Part shown: one piece after another, positions 1 through 11,239 of the stretch
Layout: every line of letters begins with the position of its first letter
Numbering within the stretch: the first letter of the stretch is position 1
DNA from: Nannobrachium achirus
Lineage: Eukaryota > Chordata > Actinopteri > Myctophiformes > Myctophidae
NCBI GenBank assembly: GCA_963921795.1
Contig: OY997655.1
Coordinates: 5,972,203 to 6,036,202 of the forward strand
DNA: 64,000 bases
Reading direction: 5' to 3'
The notes under the pieces: generated by a model
Told to the model about the DNA's origin: nothing
The model's input: the letters and a program-made list of their open reading frames with translations, nothing else
Database searches by the model: none
Position numbers and translations under genes: made by a program

Positions 1-149
1 ATTGAAACAGTTGGGCTACAGTAAGAAAAATAAAGGGGGGAAAAAGACTATATTAATTTGGACGGCACACTCATTACTCTTATGCCCTCTCATTCTGGGC
101 TATATGGTGTAAAGCCCATCCAAGCATTCTACAAAGACCTAGGTCCCAC

Positions 150-380
150 GTGTACATAAAGATAATCTTAAACTGATGATGTGCTTAAAACATTAAGTGC
201 ACCACAACCAAATAAGGCCACTGGTGATGACAATATCCCAGTTAGTGTCAAGTCCAAGATGTCAAACTTGCGTGAGTATTATCCCCTCTGTACAAAAAAA
301 GCTAGAAAATCAGACCCCGTCAACTAACGCCCTGTTTCCATTCTATGTTCCATATCTAAGCCTATAGTTAGTGCAGGGTG
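150..380 (+). pseudogene. LINE reverse-transcriptase fragment, decayed
   Basis: Translation in shifting frames gives pieces typical of non-LTR reverse transcriptase. One is the 'NKATGDDNIP' type motif near 205-240; another is 'DPVN.RPVSILCSISK' near 315-360, with a stop inside. The reading frame is broken several times, so this is a dead fragment. The flanking 1-150 and 380-560 show nothing further I recognise. Confidence 0.6.
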
Positions 381-568
381 TCCCAAAGTGGGTGACGTGG
401 CAACCTAGGCTGCCATGATTCCAGTCCAGGGGTGCCTCTGAATAATCTGGTAATATTTGGAACGAATCAATATCACTACATCAATATCACTTCACTATAC
501 TTAGTAAAACAGGCCTGATTTGCACTGTTGATGAGTTCTTTTTCCATCTACAGCTAACTCTCTTCACC

Positions 569-620
569 AAAAATAGCAGATCTACAAGCTCAAAATAAGC
601 TTGTAGATTGTCTATGTTTG
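569..620. repeat. Copy of the dispersed GATCTACAAGC hairpin module
   Basis: AATAGCAGATCTACAAGCTC is followed after a few bases by a reverse-complement arm ending in CTTGTAGATTG. This is the first of about 32 copies of this inverted-repeat module in the window. Confidence 0.6.
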
Positions 621-688
621 GTGAACCTTCCCCCCAGAATAGGGATGCTGGGGTTCAATTGGTTGGGAGGCTCTCTCCATTCTGACAT

Positions 689-731
689 GTCGCCACTCCG
701 AAATTGAATTCTAATTGTCGGAGTGGCGACA
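689..731. repeat. Short perfect hairpin
   Basis: The arms GTCGCCACTCCGA and TCGGAGTGGCGAC are exact reverse complements, separated by an A/T-rich loop. The hairpin lies just outside the larger foldback element that follows. Function unknown. Confidence 0.7.
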
Positions 732-739
732 CTCCCATA

Positions 740-1597
740 TAGTCTAGTAGCCAGCCCATAGAGCCCCATTGTGAACCGGGACATTTTGAGTACCCTAAGG
801 TTTTATGTTAGAAATGTTGAGTATGGGTCCCCAGCATGTAGAAACTGCCGGATGCTAACTTGTACATGTTGAGCAATTTTCATAATTAGCATAATTAGCT
901 TTAATTAGCATAATCACCTATAATAATGGATAATATGTCAAAAACTGATTGGCTGATTTGAACAATATTGGAGTGGTTTTGGGGGTTATTGAGGATGCTG
1001 AATCCATTTCTGACATTTTCTAAATTCAAAATGGCTGTTTTAAACCGGAAATGGCCATATACCAACATAAATTGCGATGATTTTGATCATTTTTTGTTGG
1101 TTTTCCAAATGATGAAGTGACTATTTTTGCTAGGCTATTGTGGCAGTCATTGTTCTAATCATTTTGTGTGGATTGTCTATATTTGGCTTTTGAAATGCAG
1201 ATAATGTATAAGCATATAAATAACCACATTTATAATTTAATTCATAATCAAAATCAACAAAAAAGTATCAAAATCATCCCAATTAAAGTTGGTATATCAC
1301 CATTTACGGTTTAAAGTGGCCATTTTGAATTTAGAAAATGTCAGAAATGGATTCAGCATCTTCAATAACCCCCAAAACCACTCCAATATTGTTCAAATCG
1401 TCCTATCAGTTTTTGACATATTATCCATATAGGTGATTATGCTAATTAAAGCTTATTATGCAAATTATGCAAATTGCTCAACATATACAAGTTAGCATCC
1501 GGCAGTTTCTACATGCTGGGGACCCTTACTCGACATTTCTAACATAAAGCTTTAGGGTACTCAAAATGTCCGGGTTCAGATTTTGGCTACTAGACTA
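740..1597. mobile_element. Foldback element about 860 bp long
   Basis: The left arm (740 to about 1106) reappears as reverse complement in the right arm (about 1250-1597). Matched segments include TGGCTACTAGACT, CATGTAGAAACTGCCGGATG and AGAAATGGATTCAGCATC. The arms differ by scattered substitutions and small gaps; the spacer is about 140 bp. No coding potential is seen. It is most simply a non-autonomous foldback DNA element. Confidence 0.7.
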
Positions 1598-1642
1598 ATA
1601 GTGGCGGGATGCACTCCAATTGGTTAAACGTCAAGTATAAAG

Positions 1643-2061
1643 TAGAGATGTTACCGATCAATCGGCAATGGATCGGATCGGGCCGATCAAAGCGTGATCG
1701 GCGATAATCGGTGGTTTAGATCAAAAGGTAAATTCACCGATCCGATCCGATCGGTGCATCCGATCAACCAGCCGTTCAGTATGCCCACTTGAGGCCATTT
1801 TGGGGTATTGATTTCCACAGTGCTGAAGGAATAATTAGTTACTGCTATGATAATAAATACATAGTAATGCTGGTAAATAACTATAAGGCAAATATATAAA
1901 TGAATTCATGAGTGAATGAATGAATTAAAGTTAAAACATTAACATTTAGAAAATATAAATAATAACTTGATCGGATCGGTGATTGATCGGTATCGGGTGA
2001 TCAAACTTTTGTGATCGGTGCTCGCTGATCGGTTCCAAAAAACCTGATCGGACCATCCCTA
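1643..2061. mobile_element. hAT-type MITE rich in GATCGG
   Basis: The ends TAGAGATG and CATCCCTA form short terminal inverted repeats. They are bordered by an exact 8-bp duplication, GTATAAAG (1635-1642 and 2062-2069). The interior repeats CCGATC/GATCGG many times and is strongly self-complementary. An 8-bp duplication with TAGGG-like ends is typical of the hAT superfamily. Confidence 0.8.
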
Positions 2062-2329
2062 GTATAAAGTCATTTTCAGTCAGTTCCGATGGAAATTGGA
2101 TATTTCTCCATGACATAGCCTACCGTATCTTAGGTGGAAAGACGTGCATATTTACTTCGTGTAATATGATGTAAGAAGATTAACAAAATGAACAGGGGTG
2201 TAATTCAGGGGTGCCGTGGATGAAAATGTTTTTTACAGGGGTGCCCTGAGTCAAAAATGTTTGAGAACGCCAGGGTTATTATACGATTAGATGGAAAGGT
2301 ATCTCGCAGAAGGAAATCTGTACAAATTC

Positions 2330-2945
2330 CAATCTGACTAAAGAACATCTTATTCCACCCACACCTGCCTTCTCTACTTGATAAAAAGCTGTCATTACAC
2401 CTCGGTAAAACTGAATCCATTCTTTTTGGGTCCAAAATCAACCTCAGTAACAACATCACCACTAGGAAAGAAGACATGACCTATGCACCATGCAGACAAT
2501 GCACTTTAAGAAAACAGTAATGTACAGAGCCATTGCATACTGGGATGTGCTCCCCCCACACATTTGACATAAGAAACATATTTGGTTTCAAAAGGAAGCT
2601 TAAGGCAGCAATAATCAAAAAGGAAATTATATTAGAGAAGCCTCTTATTTTTGGCATTTTCGATTCTTATTCTTCTGTTAATGCACATTTCATTTTCTAA
2701 GTTTATGTTTTGTTTGTACCATTGATGATGTTTTTTGGTATGCGGTCAGGGAAGAGGACGCCCCTGCCATGCAGAGTCCATCATGGGCACCTTGGGAGGT
2801 GCAACAGGCCCACGACCTAACTGGAAGACTGTCTATCAAATAATACTGAACTGCGTTTTATCAATGTCTTGTATTGTGATGTTTTTTATGCCTGGACCCC
2901 AGGAAGAATAGTCTCCACTACTAATGGGGATCCTTAATAAACTTA
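2330..2945 (+). pseudogene. 3' end of a LINE, decayed
   Basis: The part at 2520-2690 decodes to a degraded reverse-transcriptase C terminus ('FGFKRKLKAA' type). The segment at 2880-2945 has the 'CCTGGACCCCAGGAAGAATA' tail and ends near GGGGATCCTTAATAAA. That is the usual 3' terminus of a LINE family common in bony fish. The frame is interrupted, so it is inactive. Positions 2062-2330 show only short MITE-like scraps. Confidence 0.55.
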
Positions 2946-3059
2946 ACTAAACCTATCTGGTCAGTGGGAATGCACTTCCTCAGTGCACTAACTGGAGCTC
3001 TCATCCAATGACATTTTGACTATGCATGAATTAACCTTATAGTAGTCTAGCTCCACAAA

Positions 3060-3450
3060 TGTCACAATTATTACGTAATAATCGTCTAATCGCAATTATT
3101 TGACATAATCGCAATTGTTTTGTCATAATCGTCATAATTGTTTACATGTTGAAAAATTTATATATTTAAGATAAATAGTGGAAATAGCAGGTCTTCAGGC
3201 TCACAATGTTGTAACTTGTGAGCTTGTAGATTGGCTATTTCCATTTTTTTCCAATTACTGACAGTATATGTCAGTAATTTCTTTGTATATTTATGTTATG
3301 TCATATCTGCCACGTGCAACTTAAACAGAAACGCCAGACAGAAATGTACTGTAATAATTGTCAACGACAAAACACAATTAAATTAAGTTAATCGCAATTA
3401 TTTGAGTGACAATTAATCGTCATGTAAAATGTCATTATCGTGACAGCCCT
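3060..3450. mobile_element. hAT MITE of the TAGGGCTGTCAC family, left end worn
   Basis: It shares with the copies at 7431 and 49034 the start GTCACAATTATTAC, the inner TAATCGTCTAATCG and the end GTGACAGCCCT. The left terminus lacks the TAGGGC bases. A copy of the dispersed hairpin module (3181-3243) sits in its centre. Confidence 0.7.
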
Positions 3451-5460
3451 CACCACAAAGGCATTAAAAACGAGGCGGCTTCAAACCTCTCAAAACAAAC
3501 TAATCAGACTACTAGACCTCACACACCTAGGACCAACTAGGTGCTCATTATGCTAGGATGGGCTCAGGGTAGAGGACAGAGTACTGCAACTGGGCCTGCC
3601 CTGGTTTTCAAGCTACTCAGGGGCCAGTGCCCATGTACCTGTCTGAGTGAGAAAGACCCACGGGCACAACTCCACTGATCTAAATCGCCCCTTATTCGGC
3701 AGAAACATGGGGATGAAATCAGTCTCATTATTATGCTACTACTAGCCATCACAAAGTTTGACTCTCTACTAGGGCTGCGCGATATGGCCAAAATATCATA
3801 TCTCAGTATATTTATGCCAAATATTTTGATATCGATACGATATTACCGTACACATTTCATATTCAATCTTTTAAGTGTTGCAACAGTGAAAACTAAGTGT
3901 TATTATTTTTTAACTAACGATATGACAGGCCTTGACACTAAGGGTTGCCCACCTGCCCCTGGCAGGTAAATAAAACTTTCGGGCAGGTAGAGTTTGCTTT
4001 CAGGTTGCCCTACCGGGCAAGCTCACGTTTGAGAAGGGACGCAAACTCCTATAAACAAAACATGAGATAGCCGTCTAAACACCTGAACATGGCCAGAGCG
4101 CTCTGTCTTCTGGTCTGTGGAATGTAAAATAAGAACACTGTTGACCTATAATGTGCTGTTTTCACTGTTGCTACACTTAAAAATATCAAATAACAAGTGT
4201 GAACCCATAGTCATATTCATAGTACTGTAGGTATAACAATTGAGGTGTGACATGTTTTATCGCACAGCCCCATAAAGTAAGTAAATAAATATGTGTTAAA
4301 TTGAACGGTAATTTAAATCTTACCTATCATTTTATAATTTACTTTTCGGGCAAGTGGGCATAACATTTGAGCAAGTGGAACATGACCCTTGACCAACGGG
4401 CAAGAGCCTCCGAGACCTTAGTGTCAACCCCTGGATATGGGTGATTTATCATACCTCTATAACGATACGATAACAATATATTGTTCCTTCAAAACCAAGC
4501 CATCTTGCAACTGCTTGAAATCACAGCCCAGTGTTAAAATAAACTATATCTAGGATTAATGTTGTGTTACATTAACGACTTTGAACCCCAGCATCCCTAT
4601 TCTGAGGAGAACTACAAGCTCACAACGTGTTGAACTTGTGAGCTTGCAGATCGGCTATTTTCGGCAAAGAGGTTTGAAGGGGAGGGAAAAGACAAGAGAC
4701 CACGTCTGAAAGGTCAAGTTGATCAAGTTGTTAAATCAATGTCTGAAAATACACATTATGAATCCAACACGATGCTGCTGTCAAGCAACAGGTCCATGAA
4801 TCTATCCATGAAATCTATGAAAAAGTGCAACACAATTTTATACAATAATTACGTACCAGTGGGGGTCCCTGCTTCATCTCTCCCTCAGCCAGGGGGTCCT
4901 TGGCCTGGAAAACCGTTGAAGACCCCTGCCCTGTAGGAATGGTTGAGAAGAGAACCGTTATGGAATCGGACAGTTAAGATGGCAAGTTCTAAATGTAAAA
5001 TATTAACACGTTTTTAGCTGGGGACCCCCGCTGAAACCTGATCAAGGACCAATGGGGGTCCCCGGACCACAGTCTGAGAACCGTTACTGTACTAGTGGTC
5101 TCCTAAAGTGACATAGTGTCTATGACAATGGGGGGCAGTTCTCCATTCCGAAACATTCCCTTTCCTAAACCAGGTTAGCATTCACCAGGTTCGGCAGGTT
5201 AGCATTTCACCAGCATTAGGGTTAGGGTTAAGGTTAGGTGGTCGGAATAGCTATATTTCCGAGTGCCGATGTGTAACCATGGCAATGTAATACACAGTCA
5301 CACAGAGTGCTTGTGTTGCTGTGCGCGTGTGTGTGTGCGTGCGTGGGTGTGTGTGTGCAAGCGCAGCCATGTTGGAAATAGAAATATCCGCTGCGATTTC
5401 ATGACTAAGTCCTAACCTGCAACAGGCATCGATCAATAAGAGTCCTGCCGAGTCATTATG
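3451..5460. other. Repeat-only stretch with nested MITE remnants
   Basis: From 3771 a hAT-like end (CTAGGGCTGCGCGATATGG) begins. Inside it a second element runs from about 3929 to 4430, with ends GACACTAAGG and CCTTAGTGTC. A hairpin-module copy lies at 4610-4663, and 4880-4935 carries a terminus ending in GAAGACCCCTG. No exon is recognised. Short GGGTTAGGGTT runs near 5217-5240 belong to a dispersed repeat, not a telomere. Confidence 0.45.
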
Positions 5461-5466
5461 GTCTGT

Positions 5467-5782
5467 TTAAAGGAGTAGTTCACCCCCAAAATGCATTTTT
5501 TTCTATTGATTAGTCAAGCCATGGAGAGTAGAGTTTAATAATATTTTTTGGTTTTTATCACATTCCTAAGACAAAAAAAATATTCGAGTAAATTTACCCC
5601 CATTGATTCCGGATGGGGACCCGTTTCGAAACGGGTCCCCATCCGGAACAAATGGGGGTGAATTTATCACATTTTTGTCTTAGGAATGCGACAAAAAAAT
5701 TAAAATATTATTGAACTCTAGTCTCCATGGCGTAACTAATCGATAGAAAAAAAGTCATTTTGGGGGTGAACTACTCCTTTAA
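5467..5782. mobile_element. TTAA-flanked MITE, GTAGTTCACCCCC ends
   Basis: TTAA is followed by AGGAGTAGTTCACCCCCAAA and mirrored at the right end by GGGGTGAACTACTCCT plus TTAA. This matches piggyBac-style target duplication. The centre is an almost perfect palindrome around ACCCGTTTCGAAACGGGT. A diverged partial copy is at about 26857-27162. Confidence 0.75.
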
Positions 5783-5897
5783 GAATATATTTACATTACT
5801 AATGTCAAATAACCTCTCATGAATGAACAATGTCATCATCAGGTCGAGTCCCAATCTGTTATTTGTAAAACAGCATGAAAGGACCCACCCTCCCCCC

Positions 5898-5898
<1 letters not shown>

Positions 5899-5973
<75 letters not shown>

Positions 5974-6010
5974 CACGCACGCACACGCACGCACACACAC
6001 ACACACACGC
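5899..6010. repeat. (CA)n microsatellite
   Basis: This is an almost pure CA run with GCAC interruptions near its right end. The long open frames it creates on both strands are artefacts. Confidence 0.95.
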
Positions 6011-7430
6011 ACCATGTTCCATAAACAATGAGCACAATATGTAACCTAAAATGATAGTGGTTCAGTAGCCATATACAGTCAACAACTAGTGGTGGGCAAA
6101 AATTGTTCATTTCAGTAAACGGAAGATTTTGTTCATGCTCACGGCAATGATCCGTTCAAATGATTCGTTCACGTTCACTGTTCAGTAGCGCTACAGTCCC
6201 GTGAAAAACACTTGTTGCGGGAGCGTTTTTTTATTAGGTTGTGCGTACAGCCCGCTCTCTGGGCGGGGGCTACTGGGTCGAGGGAACAGGGGCCGTGAAC
6301 GAAAGCGCGAACGGAACAGTTTCAGGAGGTGAACTACTTTGTGTACGCTCAAGGCAATGAACTTCATTGCATTTAGTTTAGTTAATAACCTCGATGGTCC
6401 ACATCTGCTGTAAAGGAAACAGATCCGGTTCCCAACAGGAAACAGGACGTAGGCGAGATAAAAAATATTACATTTTACAGGAAAAAGCCCATATCTAGTC
6501 TTCCCTGGTTTGCAGAGTGTCAGCAGTGTAAACAATGCTAACAAACTAGCTCATAACTTTGTAACAGTGTGACGGTTTTTCGTTTTCTTTTTTGGCGATC
6601 GTACTGGAGCTTACTTGAGATGGATATGCTGGGTTTATTATATTTTGAGCTCCATTGAATTGAATTGACATTAACAATATTTAAAGTGGGGAATACCACT
6701 CAATTTCAACCTTGAACTGTCATTAATATAGAGTTGTGTGGAAATAAGAAAAAAAAGTCCCCCCTCCCCCCCTTCTGTGTTGCCTAGAACTGGAGGATTG
6801 ATTGTGGGGTCATGTGATCAATGACATCATGACGATGTCCTCTTTGGCTTGCAGAGTACATCTTAATGATGTCACTGATCACATGACACCACAATCAATC
6901 CCCCAAGCAATAAGCTATTATTGTATCCGTATAGGAGATGCAAGGGGAAGGAGTGCTTGTTTTCGGTGATGACGACAGAGGCGCGCCGTCTCAGGCGACC
7001 TTGATCCACGTGAGACACCGCGTGACACCGCGAGGTAGCGAGCGAGTCACCGTGTCAAGTGTTGCGAAGGTCGCATGAGCAGACTCAGCGCCGTAGAAGT
7101 TGTAAAACCAGGGGTCAGAATAGTACATCTTCGCCCCCCGACTCCGTTCCAGCCAATCACAAGCCGCGGCAAACCACAGATCTCCTACGGACACCATTAT
7201 CGCCTCCAGTTCTAGGCATCACTTTAGTGTCACAACAGGGTGTTTTAACAAAGGAAGTAAGGAACGAGTCTGTATGCATATGAACCATTGTCTAAATCTA
7301 TTAACACCTGTAGAGTAGGTGTTAAGCGATGTGCGTGTGACGCCATTAAATTGAGTGTCTCCCCAAACATTGAATCACCAATACAACACTGCACACAACA
7401 ACTCTTAACGTATATTAATGACATATTGAC

Positions 7431-7799
7431 TAGGGCTGTCACAATTATTACATAATCGTCTAATCGTGATTATTTGACATAATCGCGATTATTTTTCATA
7501 ATCGTCATAATCGTTTCCAATGTTGAAAAACGTTCATATATTTAAAAAAAAAGAGTCAAAAATAGTGGAAATAGCAGATCTACAAGCTCACAACGCGTCG
7601 CATCGCGACGCGTTGTGAGCTTGTATATCGGCTATTTCCACTATCAATGTTCTTTTTTAAGTATAAAGTGTCATATCTACCATGTGCAACTTAAAAGCCA
7701 AACAGAAATGTAATTGTCAACGACAAAAACACAATTAAATTGTTAATCGCAATTATTTGAGGGACAAATAATCGCCATGTCATAATCGTGACAGCCCTA
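7431..7799. mobile_element. hAT MITE, TAGGGCTGTCAC family, intact ends
   Basis: TAGGGCTGTCACAATTATT at the left and GTGACAGCCCTA at the right form terminal inverted repeats. An exact 8-bp duplication, ATATTGAC, lies at 7423-7430 and 7800-7807. At 369 bp it is a complete family member. It serves as the reference for the copy that forms an intron at 49034-49398. Confidence 0.9.
7565..7641. repeat. Hairpin module copy inside the hAT MITE
   Basis: The arms of about 37 bp read GTGGAAATAGCAGATCTACA... and its reverse complement, with only about two mismatches and a two-base centre. The inner arm ACGCGTCGC/GCGACGCGT differs from that of other copies yet remains paired. Confidence 0.85.
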
Positions 7800-7848
7800 A
7801 TATTGACACACAAAGTTGAAAACGAGTGGTAGTGGTATTCCCCTTTAA

Positions 7849-8372
7849 GTACAATTTTGAGGTATTTGCACTATATGTTTTTAATATACTGCATTACTTG
7901 ATTATTTCCAATACTACTTCTACTCCGCTAAACATCTCAGAGCTAAATGTTGTACCTTTTACTCCACTACAATTATTTGACAACTTCAGCTACTAGTTAC
8001 TTTGTAGATTTTGATCACATTTAGCCTACAAAAACACACATTAACCACTTCAGCCCTATATACATTTCTGCTATACGAAAATAGTTCGCGATGCGACGTT
8101 TTGTGAGCTTGTCGATCTGCTATTTTCAAGACATTTGTATACATTTGAAAACTTGTGAAACAGGACATTCTGCTCAGTGAGTACTTTCTACTTGTGTTAC
8201 TTTAAATACATTTAAAATCATTGATGCCAACACTTGTGTACTTTTACTCAAAGTGAGTACATTTACATCCCAGACTTCTACTACTTGTAACACAGTGTTT
8301 CTAACATTGCAGTATTGATACTTTTACTTGAGTAAATAAAAACGTGAATACTTTTTTTCCCCACCACCACTG
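7849..8372. mobile_element. Part of a 'TACTTTTACTT' hAT-like MITE
   Basis: Repeated ACTTTTACTC / GTACTTTTACTTGAGTA words end at CCCCACCACCACTG. This is the same right terminus as the complete element at 62290-63089. A half-copy of the hairpin module lies at 8090-8136. The left end was not found. Confidence 0.5.
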
Positions 8373-8417
8373 ACTTGAATGACGTTACATCATACATGAC
8401 AACACACTAAAACAAAC

Positions 8418-8418
8418 C

Positions 8419-8495
<77 letters not shown>

Positions 8496-8548
8496 GCTCT
8501 CACACGCGCACACAGTGACACACGCGCACACGCACACACAACACACAC
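8418..8548. repeat. (CA)n/(CT)n compound microsatellite
   Basis: CA runs are broken by a short CT block and by CACGCG units. No gene is present. Confidence 0.95.
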
Positions 8549-8549
8549 C

Positions 8550-9095
8550 CAGGCAAAAAAAACTGCCCGACGCGACGCCGACAAAACAGCTCAAACATCA
8601 CCACTCGAGCTATAAGACGTATTTACATGTATAAAACGCACACGACGTGTAAAAAGCCTTCTTTGTGAGTCTTTAACGTAAAGATGTTGTTTCTTTACCT
8701 TGGTTTATCTCTCTCTACTTTCGCAGGTCAGCTCCGGCGGCCATGACACTTTCTGCTGCCATCCATCCGGTCGCTGCGCTCGAGACCGCAAAGCGCAGAT
8801 CTGCAAGCCCTCAGCGCGCTGTGGGAGACGATGGAGCACGGCTTGGAGATCGGCTCTCCTCGCCCCCGGGCTCTCGCGACGTTTCCCCAGCCGAGGCAAC
8901 GGCTCTCTCGCGAGATTCCATTGCACAGTGGCTCTGTGGCTGTGGGTTTCTACCGTGCGACGGTGCCGCGCGCGCCCCCCCCGGAAAAGAACAGACCTAC
9001 AAGCCATCAACGCGTCGCTCGGTGACGCGTTGATAGCTTGTAGATCTGTTCTTTTTCGGGGGGAGCCGAGCGAAAACTCTCGCGAGAAGTAGTAG
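8550..9095. promoter_or_regulatory. CpG-rich segment with two TCTCGCGAGA motifs; candidate promoter
   Basis: This stretch is much richer in G+C and CpG than its surroundings. It contains two exact copies of the palindromic decamer TCTCGCGAGA (8906-8915 and 9078-9087), a known core element of vertebrate CpG-island promoters. A pyrimidine tract and CAG precede it at about 8700-8726. A GC-rich hairpin-module copy (8988-9056) accounts for part of the CpG excess. Open frames on both strands (up to 130 codons) have no recognisable protein features. It could be a promoter or non-coding first exon of an unknown transcript, or simply GC-rich repeat DNA. Confidence 0.35.
8988..9056. repeat. Hairpin module copy with GC-rich arms
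   Basis: AAAAGAACAGACCTACAAGC pairs with GCTTGTAGATCTGTTCTTTT, and the inner arm ATCAACGCGTC pairs with GACGCGTTGAT. This copy has GAACAG where most have AATAGC. Confidence 0.8.
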
Positions 9096-9149
9096 AGTAG
9101 TTGGTCTCTTGTCTGAAAGTGGAATAATGAGCAATGGCGTCTCTTTTCC

Positions 9150-9835
9150 TCAATGCTACTTCCTATCAGTCAATAAATGTCTGACAACACTTTACTTTGA
9201 CCGTATAATGTTTTTATAACATATTATTGGTTGTGTTTAGACTGAAATATATCAGTTATAAGCCCTCCCCTGTGCTTACTGTAGGCTATGTAACAGTAAC
9301 ACAATCACAATGTTATATAATAAATGTCTGACACAACACTTTACTTTGACCGTTTGCATGTTTTAATAACATGTTATTGGTTGAGTTTGAACTAAAATAT
9401 ATTAGTTGTACCCCCCCACCACCACCACCACCACCACCCCTCCCTCCCTGTGCTTACTGTAAAAGTAACACAATCACAATGTTATATAATAGTACATGTA
9501 TGACAATGCTTGACCGTATAATGTTTTAATAACATGTTATTGGTTGTGTTTGGATTAAAATATATCAGTTATAACTCCCCCCCCAACTCCCCCACCCCCC
9601 CCCCCTCCCTGCATGTGCTTATTGTATGTGACAGTTAAGTAACACAATCACAATGTTATGTAATAGTACATGTCTGACAACACTTTACTTTGTCTGTTTA
9701 ATGTTTTAATGACATATTATTGTTTGTGTTTGAACTAAAATATATCAGTTACCCCCCCCCCTTCCTGTGCTTATTGTAGCAATAACACAAATGTGACAAT
9801 AACACAATCACACTGTAATAACCATGTCATAGTCT
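9150..9835. repeat. Four diverged tandem repeats, about 155-175 bp each
   Basis: Units begin near 9170, 9325, 9490 and 9665. Each carries GTCTGACAACACTTTACTTTG, a TAACATGTTATTGGTTGTGTT block, AAATATATCAGTTA, a C-rich run, CCTGTGCTTACTGTA and CACAATCACAATGTTATATAA. The C-runs differ in length. No coding potential. Confidence 0.8.
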
Positions 9836-10066
9836 ATGTATAGCTATGCCTATATTACTGTTAACCGTATTATTATTGCTATCAAATTATGATTATGATT
9901 ATTATTATTACTTTGACTGTTTCTCACAAAATCAGTCTGACTTCTCTCTTAGGATATACCTCCTCCTCCAAAGTGGTGTGTAAGCGTGTGTGGGTGCTTG
10001 CGTGTGCGTGTGTCAACGTTTGTATTGTGTGCATAACGCCTCACTCGCCTCTCTCCCTCTCCCTCT

Positions 10067-10070
<4 letters not shown>

Positions 10071-10165
<95 letters not shown>

Positions 10166-10188
10166 CTTGTGTGTGTGCGTGTGCGTAA
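10071..10188. repeat. (GT)n microsatellite
   Basis: A long GT tract with GCGTGT interruptions follows a CTCTCCCT tract. The open frames here are artefacts. Confidence 0.95.
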
Positions 10189-10189
10189 C

Positions 10190-10772
10190 CCGGCAGCCAT
10201 TTTTATTTCCAACATGGCCGCCCCCTCACACGCACCAGCTTGGCTGAGCGAGCGAGAGACCCACAGTCACTGCAACACAAGCTCTCTCTCTCTCTCTCTC
10301 TCTGCTCTGGTTCTCACACATACAATGAGATTATGTTACTGTATAGGCTACAGAAGAATTACTTGTATTTCTAGTAGAAATATCACAATGTTATTGTTGT
10401 TGTTTTTTATGTGATTCTTTATTTATGTATGTATTTATTTATTTATGTTTTTTTTAAGCTGACGATCAAGCTTTGTATACATGGATCCAAGAACAAACAA
10501 GTGAATAAAAAAGCAATGTCCGCACATAATGCTTTCCTTCTCCCGTCCTTTCTTTTATTATTTCTCAACCAAGCAACAACGTTTTGCCCAGCAGGGCTTT
10601 ATCAAGTTCCCATGGGCTTTCCCAGATATTGGCTGACAAAAGGGATATCCATAAATGGGTGTAAAAAGTGACAAGGACGGAATTAATTTGCAAGTGTGAC
10701 TCGCTTTGCGACAAGCACATGAGACTGACATAATGTGTCCATATATGGGCATTCCCAGATAACGAAGGGCTT
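10190..10772. other. No gene seen
   Basis: Starts with a short GC-rich patch containing AACATGGCCGCC (YY1-like, 10211 onward), then a CT run at 10282-10302 and A/T-rich sequence. A CCATATATGG word lies near 10738. Nothing codes. Confidence 0.5.
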
Positions 10773-11235
10773 AATTGATGATTCATCAAGAGGAAGAAAA
10801 GGATATAGGAGTTGTGGTTGATAATTCATTAGAATTTCAAACACACATCTCTGAAAAATAACTTTCATAAATTTAAGCAAAGAATTATTTATACCATTGT
10901 ACAAATCCTTATAGTGAACTCATCTTGAATTTGTATAAAAGGGCTACTAAATTAATTCCAGTTATTAAAGAATGTCATGAAGACAGGTTAAGACATCTAC
11001 AGTTACCAACATTAGTATACAGGAGACACAGAGGAGATATGATTGAGGTCTACAAACTTGTTCACCAGATATATCTCCACAGCCGAGCCTGTTGTCCACT
11101 TCTGGGACAACAGGTACGACCTGCAGAGGGAATTCCTTAAAATTGTTACCACTAAATTGTCACTCTGAAAAGAGAAAGAACTTCTTTACACTTAGAGCTG
11201 TGAGAGCATGGAAATTAATAATATTGATGACATGC
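10773..11235 (+). pseudogene. LINE reverse-transcriptase C-terminal fragment
   Basis: Three blocks typical of LINE ORF2 ends appear in order in different frames: 'KDIGVVVDNSLEFQTHISEK' near 10800, 'LYKRATKLIPVIKECHEDRL' near 10930-10990 with 'LPTLVYRRHRGDMIEVYKLV', and 'KRKNFFTLRAVRAWK' near 11165-11215. The 71-codon open frame at 10925-11140 is part of this. Frame breaks between the blocks show it is inactive. Confidence 0.85.
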
Positions 11236-11239
11236 AGGG

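Larger units (their letters stand above)
6681..7848. mobile_element. TTAA-flanked MITE split by a later hAT insertion
   Basis: The left end TTAAAGTGGGGAATACCACT matches the right end AGTGGTATTCCCCTTTAA in inverted order. The interior contains a further inverted repeat around GATCACATGACACCACAATC. A hAT MITE (7431-7799) was inserted near its right end, so the TTAA element is older. The element at 62747 has related ends and interior. Confidence 0.7.

Noticed and set aside
5217..5240. Telomere-like GGGTTAGGGTT tracts (also 16075-16105 and 40945-40980)
   Set aside because: Only a few units each, and they recur within the same dispersed repeat context, so they are not interstitial telomeres of note.
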